The position numbers and the translations under genes are program-made. From NCBI GenBank assembly GCA_015493505.1, contig WGDA01000051.1:1-47531 (forward strand): a stretch of DNA of 47,531 nucleotides. The letters are read 5' to 3'. The stretch's first letter is position 1; each line of letters opens with the position of its first letter. This document shows, in pieces, positions 44,963 to 47,531 of this stretch. Origin of the DNA: Pseudomonadota bacterium (GTDB taxonomy: Bacteria; Desulfobacterota; S145-22). Below the pieces are notes generated by a model. That model did not search any database, had not been told where the DNA came from, and saw nothing but the letters and a program-made list of their open reading frames with translations.

Positions 44963-45535
44963 GTGAAAATGGATGGAACTGGAGAGGGTGGGGCGCTTCT
45001 GATGCAAGTGGCGCGCCGTTACGTGGCCCTGGAGAAAGCCATCCGGGAAGACATTGACCGGTTTGTGGGGCCGGTCTGCGCTCAGTGCAAGCGGGTTTGC
45101 TGCAAAGCGAGCTATTGCCGGAATACCCTGCTGAACCCCTGGTATCACTATCTGTTTGAACAATTTGGAGACGCTATTCCTCTCCCGTGGGAGCGGCGAG
45201 ACCCTCCGCCCGGCCTTGGTCCAAACGGCTGTCTGATACGCGCGGGGCGATATGCCTATTGCTCCGCTTACAACTGCAAAGCGGTTCGAGTCTCTTTCGA
45301 ATCAGAAAGGGCCTTTAAAGCGTTCCAAGAGCTGTCGGATCTCCTGAAGGATGTTGGGCTGGGTTTTGCCGGCAAAAGGCACCTGACTGATGTGCGTTCA
45401 TGGGATGAAATCACCCTGTCACGTCTCGAAAGGCTGGATAAAAAGATCAAGGAGGGAATGGAGCGTTTTTCCGAACTCCATTCCCTCCTCTGTATGGTGA
45501 AACCGGGTGATCTCTTTACCCGGATCGTTTTTTAA
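44963..45535 (+). CDS. Cysteine-rich cytoplasmic protein, unknown function
   Basis: Not recognised. The 190-residue protein has a cysteine cluster near the N-terminus (CAQCKRVCCKASYC, about 38-51) and more cysteines at CLIRAGRYAYCSAYNC (about 91-106). This suggests a zinc- or iron-sulfur-binding site, loosely like YkgJ-type CxxCxxxCC proteins. The C-terminal third is a charged helix. Three ATGs stand in a row at 44945-44953, but the third is part of ATGGAGG, a ribosome site 5 nt before the GTG at 44963, chosen here (ATG 44969 also possible). It converges on the selenoprotein gene. Confidence 0.7.
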   Translation: MKMDGTGEGGALLMQVARRYVALEKAIREDIDRFVGPVCAQCKRVCCKASYCRNTLLNPWYHYLFEQFGDAIPLPWERRDPPPGLGPNGCLIRAGRYAYCSAYNCKAVRVSFESERAFKAFQELSDLLKDVGLGFAGKRHLTDVRSWDEITLSRLERLDKKIKEGMERFSELHSLLCMVKPGDLFTRIVF

Positions 45536-45543
45536 AGATTATC

Positions 45544-45858
45544 TCAGATACTGCACGTCCCCGTGAAGAGATCCTGCTCCGACCAGACAGGGGTGATGGA
45601 AAACCCCGGCCGGAATCCCTCTTCGTTGTAATCAACTTTAATTCCTTTCAGGTATTTCCTGATCGCCTTATCAATCAAAAAGGTTACTCCCTGAATCTCG
45701 TAAACCTCGTCCGTCTCTTTTGGCTCATCCAGAGCCAATCCAAAGGCCGGGCCCGATCACCCGCCTGGGGACATATACACCCGTAACGGTGAATCCATAT
45801 TATTTTTTTTCAGGTAATCCTTGATCATTTCGATGGCTTTGTCTGTGACTTCAAGCAT
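45544..45858 (-). CDS. HesB/IscA-like selenoprotein, UGA-encoded Sec34
   Basis: Relative of A-type iron-sulfur carrier proteins (HesB-like selenoprotein family). The frame from ATG 45858, with AGGAGGAG about 5 nt upstream, runs to an in-frame TGA at 45759-45757 (codon 34) and continues to a stop at 45546-45544, 104 residues in all. Sequence around the TGA is MSPGG-U-SGPAFGLALDEP. That is the place where IscA has its first cluster-binding cysteine followed by SG. A 7-bp hairpin with a G-containing loop lies 18 nt downstream of the TGA, as expected for a bacterial SECIS. The C-terminus has one cysteine (TGTCSI) rather than CGCG. Without Sec decoding this would look like a 33-codon fragment followed by a separate 64-codon frame. 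Confidence 0.88.
45720..45738 (-). promoter_or_regulatory. Bacterial SECIS-like hairpin
   Basis: On the minus strand TTGGCTC (45738-45732), loop TGGAT (45731-45727) and GAGCCAA (45726-45720): a perfect 7-bp stem with a 5-nt loop whose second base is G. The loop begins 25 nt after the UGA, inside the 16-37 nt window known for bacterial SECIS elements. It lies within the coding frame. Confidence 0.75.
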
Positions 45859-45887
45859 CTAACTCCTCCTTTTTAGTAAGTGTTGCT

Positions 45888-45915
45888 AATATAATTATAT
45901 TTCTGAGTTTGTCAA
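45888..45915 (-). promoter_or_regulatory. Promoter of the HesB-like selenoprotein gene
   Basis: On the minus strand TTGACA (45915-45910), 16-bp spacer, TATATT (45893-45888). The leader is about 23 nt. TAGCAACA follows the -10 as in the lpdA promoter. Confidence 0.65.
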
Positions 45916-45987
45916 CCCCTCCCCAAGGGCGTAACTCTTCCCTCTCGGCAGATGGTCTTGAATTTGTTGGCGGTATGGTAATCGCAG

Positions 45988-46019
45988 AAAAAGTCAGGGT
46001 CAGGCCAAATCTCCTAACC
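45988..46019 (-). terminator. Candidate terminator of the tRNA gene
   Basis: Minus-strand hairpin GGTTAGG (46019-46013) / CCTGACC (46004-45998) with one G-U pair, followed after a 5-nt gap by TTTTT (45992-45988). The gap weakens the call. Confidence 0.4.
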
Positions 46020-46031
46020 CCTTGAAATCAC

Positions 46032-46107
46032 TGGAGCCAACGAGCGGACTCGAACCGCCGACCTGCTGATTACGAATCAGCTGCTCTACCAGCTGAGCTA
46101 CGTTGGC
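46032..46107 (-). tRNA. tRNA-Thr (anticodon CGU)
   Basis: The 76-nt cloverleaf has acceptor GCCAACG/CGTTGGC, discriminator T and encoded CCA. The D arm is GCTC...GAGC, and the anticodon stem closes a TTCGTAA loop, reading codon ACG (Thr). The T arm contains GGTTCGAGTCC. No intron or mismatch is seen. Confidence 0.95.
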
Positions 46108-46115
46108 TCGGGCAT

Positions 46116-46144
46116 TATTTATCATAAACCACCCGGAGTGTCAA
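46116..46144 (-). promoter_or_regulatory. Candidate tRNA-Thr promoter
   Basis: On the minus strand TTGACA (46144-46139), 17-bp spacer with a GC-rich part, TAAATA (46121-46116). It starts just before the end of the cytochrome gene, 12 nt from the mature tRNA 5' end. The -10 is weak. Confidence 0.4.
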
Positions 46145-46149
46145 AAGCT

Positions 46150-47531
46150 TTATGGCGCGTTCACCGCCGCGACAGGCAAGGACAGGCGTTTTTCAACCAT
46201 GTCGATAATCGGCACGGGAAACGATTTGTCTTTCAGCAGCGTGTTCACGAGTGACTGGGGATATGACCTGTAACGCAGCTTCACGATGACGCGTACCTCT
46301 TTTCGTATCCCCTTCGGGACGAGGAGGGTGTAGTTCGCGATTGCCAATCCTTTAGGCGGAATCGTGTGGTTCCACAGAAAATGATCGATCTCCCAAGGCT
46401 TGAGGGTGTGCTGTCCATTCTTGTCCACGGCATAAGCCCCGAACAGGGTGGCTCCCTGCTCGATGTCTCCGTTGTCCGTCAGTTCCCCCGAGTGATAAAA
46501 GACCCTTCCTTCCGGGTCAGAGACCCGCACGTCCAGCCACATCTGCCTCAGCCAGGGCAGAGAGGTCGGGAGATTATGTCCCGCCGCCACGTTACGGACC
46601 TTGACCTTGATCTTTAACACCTGCCCGGGGGTTACCACCGCGTCGGATACCTCGACCTCCAGGGATGCGGCTGTTTGCAACCGGTGCATCATTTCCCTGG
46701 CGTGATCCTGAAAACCGTCCTGGCGGGCCATCGCCACATTGCCCCCCAGGAACCAGTGGGGGTAAAAGGGTGTCCTTTCCGGTGTCAGGTCGGACGCGGG
46801 GCCGGAGATCACGGGCGGTTTCAGGGTACGGGCGGCTTCTACCGCCTTGTCTACCGGCATCATGTGGCAATCCTGGCACTGGATTCCCTTTCTCGCGTAA
46901 ACGGAATGCTTCCACTCATCATAGGTCCGTTCGAGAGGAATGTTGCCGTGAAAGGACTGGTGGCAGTTGGCGCAGACCTTTGACGTGACGTGAAGAGAGG
47001 ACCAGACTCCCTGGTGAATCTTCGAGGGGCAGGTTTCGTACGGCCCACGTTTCACCTTGCCAGGGTTCATGGTAAACGAGCCATTCCCAGGTTCTCCGTT
47101 TATCCCTTCGGCCGCTTCATCTCGGGACATGACGTGACACGCGTCACACTGGACCCCAAAGGTGGACAGCAGATCGGTATCTTCGGAAAAGATACCTTCC
47201 ACGTTTGTGACGTCCCCGGTTATCAGGCCTATGGGCGTGTGACATCCGATACAGAACTTATCGATTTTGCCGCCTGTTTCTTCTGAGCCCATGGCCACAA
47301 AGGCGCGCCAGATGGGATCGGTAAAGGCTGCCGCGTGCATGGAGCCTTTCCACTGTTCGTAAATCTGTTTGTGGCAGACACCGCATTCAGGCGCCCCGGT
47401 AAAGTCATCGAGTGACGCGGGTCCCGGTCCCCCCAGGCGTGTCAGCAGCGGGAAGAACGGAAATTCCGGATGCAGGTTTTCCGGAGGAGACGGGGGTTGA
47501 GTGGCCGGATTTGGCTTTTCAGGTTGGGCCG
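46150..47531 (-). CDS. Multiheme c-type cytochrome (5' end beyond window)
   Basis: The frame is open to the window edge, so the N-terminus is missing. At least 460 residues are present. Five CxxCH heme sites are visible: CGVCH (just upstream of an internal Met at 47340), CIGCH, CDACH, CANCH and CQDCH. This gives a cytochrome c554/NrfA-NapC-like heme region. About 200 residues without heme sites follow (from LEVEVSDAVVTPGQVLKIKVKV), with a beta-sandwich character. A periplasmic or outer-surface electron carrier is likely. The proline-rich stretch near the edge (PNPATQPPSPPENLHPE) looks like a linker after a signal or anchor. The ATG at 47340 is internal, not the start. Confidence 0.88.
   Translation of the reverse strand, partial: AQPEKPNPATQPPSPPENLHPEFPFFPLLTRLGGPGPASLDDFTGAPECGVCHKQIYEQWKGSMHAAAFTDPIWRAFVAMGSEETGGKIDKFCIGCHTPIGLITGDVTNVEGIFSEDTDLLSTFGVQCDACHVMSRDEAAEGINGEPGNGSFTMNPGKVKRGPYETCPSKIHQGVWSSLHVTSKVCANCHQSFHGNIPLERTYDEWKHSVYARKGIQCQDCHMMPVDKAVEAARTLKPPVISGPASDLTPERTPFYPHWFLGGNVAMARQDGFQDHAREMMHRLQTAASLEVEVSDAVVTPGQVLKIKVKVRNVAAGHNLPTSLPWLRQMWLDVRVSDPEGRVFYHSGELTDNGDIEQGATLFGAYAVDKNGQHTLKPWEIDHFLWNHTIPPKGLAIANYTLLVPKGIRKEVRVIVKLRYRSYPQSLVNTLLKDKSFPVPIIDMVEKRLSLPVAAVNAP

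Noticed and set aside
45739-45858. HesB-like gene as a pseudogene broken by a stop codon
   Set aside because: Only one in-frame stop, placed exactly at the cluster cysteine, with coding conservation after it and a SECIS-like hairpin; read-through as selenocysteine explains it better.
46032-46107. tRNA near the selenoprotein as tRNA-Sec
   Set aside because: Acceptor stem is 7 bp, there is no long variable arm and the anticodon is CGU, so it is an ordinary tRNA-Thr.
1-47531. CRISPR arrays, prophage genes or insertion sequences
   Set aside because: No regularly spaced repeats, integrase, transposase or phage structural genes were seen; the only mobile-like unit is the palindromic element at 9317-9545.

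Overview
The window looks like chromosomal DNA of an anaerobic Desulfobacterota-type bacterium (the former Deltaproteobacteria: sulfate reducers or syntrophs). This is an inference. The clues are a Flox/heterodisulfide-reductase-like electron-transfer cluster, a multiheme c-type cytochrome, a HesB-like selenoprotein, a split (two-subunit) glycine decarboxylase, and an exopolysaccharide export set with an outer-membrane barrel. No phage genes, transposase or CRISPR array is visible.

Layout. 1-505 is an intergenic leader with one good sigma70-type promoter. 506-9249 (+) is an envelope polysaccharide assembly/export block: a secreted protein of unknown function, an outer-membrane barrel, a Wza-type exporter, a GumC/Wzz-type chain-length protein, a BY-kinase with an inserted DUF4388/PATAN-like domain, a TPR protein and an O-antigen ligase-like polymerase. 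No glycosyltransferase is present. 9250-9737 holds a MITE-like palindromic element, a terminator and the pyr promoter. 9738-12909 (+) is pyrB-pyrC-corC. 12879-26725 (-) is a tightly packed run: phasin-like gene, ubiB-like kinase gene, a double-module hdrA, floxD, floxC, floxB, floxA, tmk, holB, ricT-like gene, metG, dciA, rlmN. It mixes a redox complex with replication and translation genes. 27040-27345 (+) encodes a small membrane protein. 27379-34155 (-) is the glycine cleavage system (gcvT-gcvH-gcvPA-gcvPB) with lipB, lipA and a GcvR-like ACT protein. Dihydrolipoyl dehydrogenase (34366, +) is divergent from it. 35916-41021 (+) is a complete branched-chain/small amino-acid ABC transporter (livK-H-M-G-F). 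41036-43774 (-) is ald-alr-lrp (alanine dehydrogenase, alanine racemase, Lrp/AsnC regulator). 44004-45535 (+) carries an AEC-family carrier and a cysteine-rich protein. 45544-45858 (-) is a HesB/IscA-like selenoprotein read through an in-frame UGA. Then come tRNA-Thr(CGU) and the 3' part of a multiheme cytochrome gene that runs off the window end.

Functionally, 27.4-43.8 kb reads as an amino-acid oxidation island. The Liv system would import amino acids. Alr and Ald would convert D/L-alanine to pyruvate and NADH. Gcv with Lpd would oxidise glycine to CO2, NH3, methylene-THF and NADH, with LipA/LipB supplying the lipoyl group. The Flox/HdrA complex would then link NADH to ferredoxin or another low-potential carrier. 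Most informative oddities: the selenoprotein with a well-placed SECIS-like hairpin, the BY-kinase with an inserted PATAN domain, a single polypeptide carrying two HdrA modules without adjacent HdrB/HdrC, and the palindromic element at 9317-9545.
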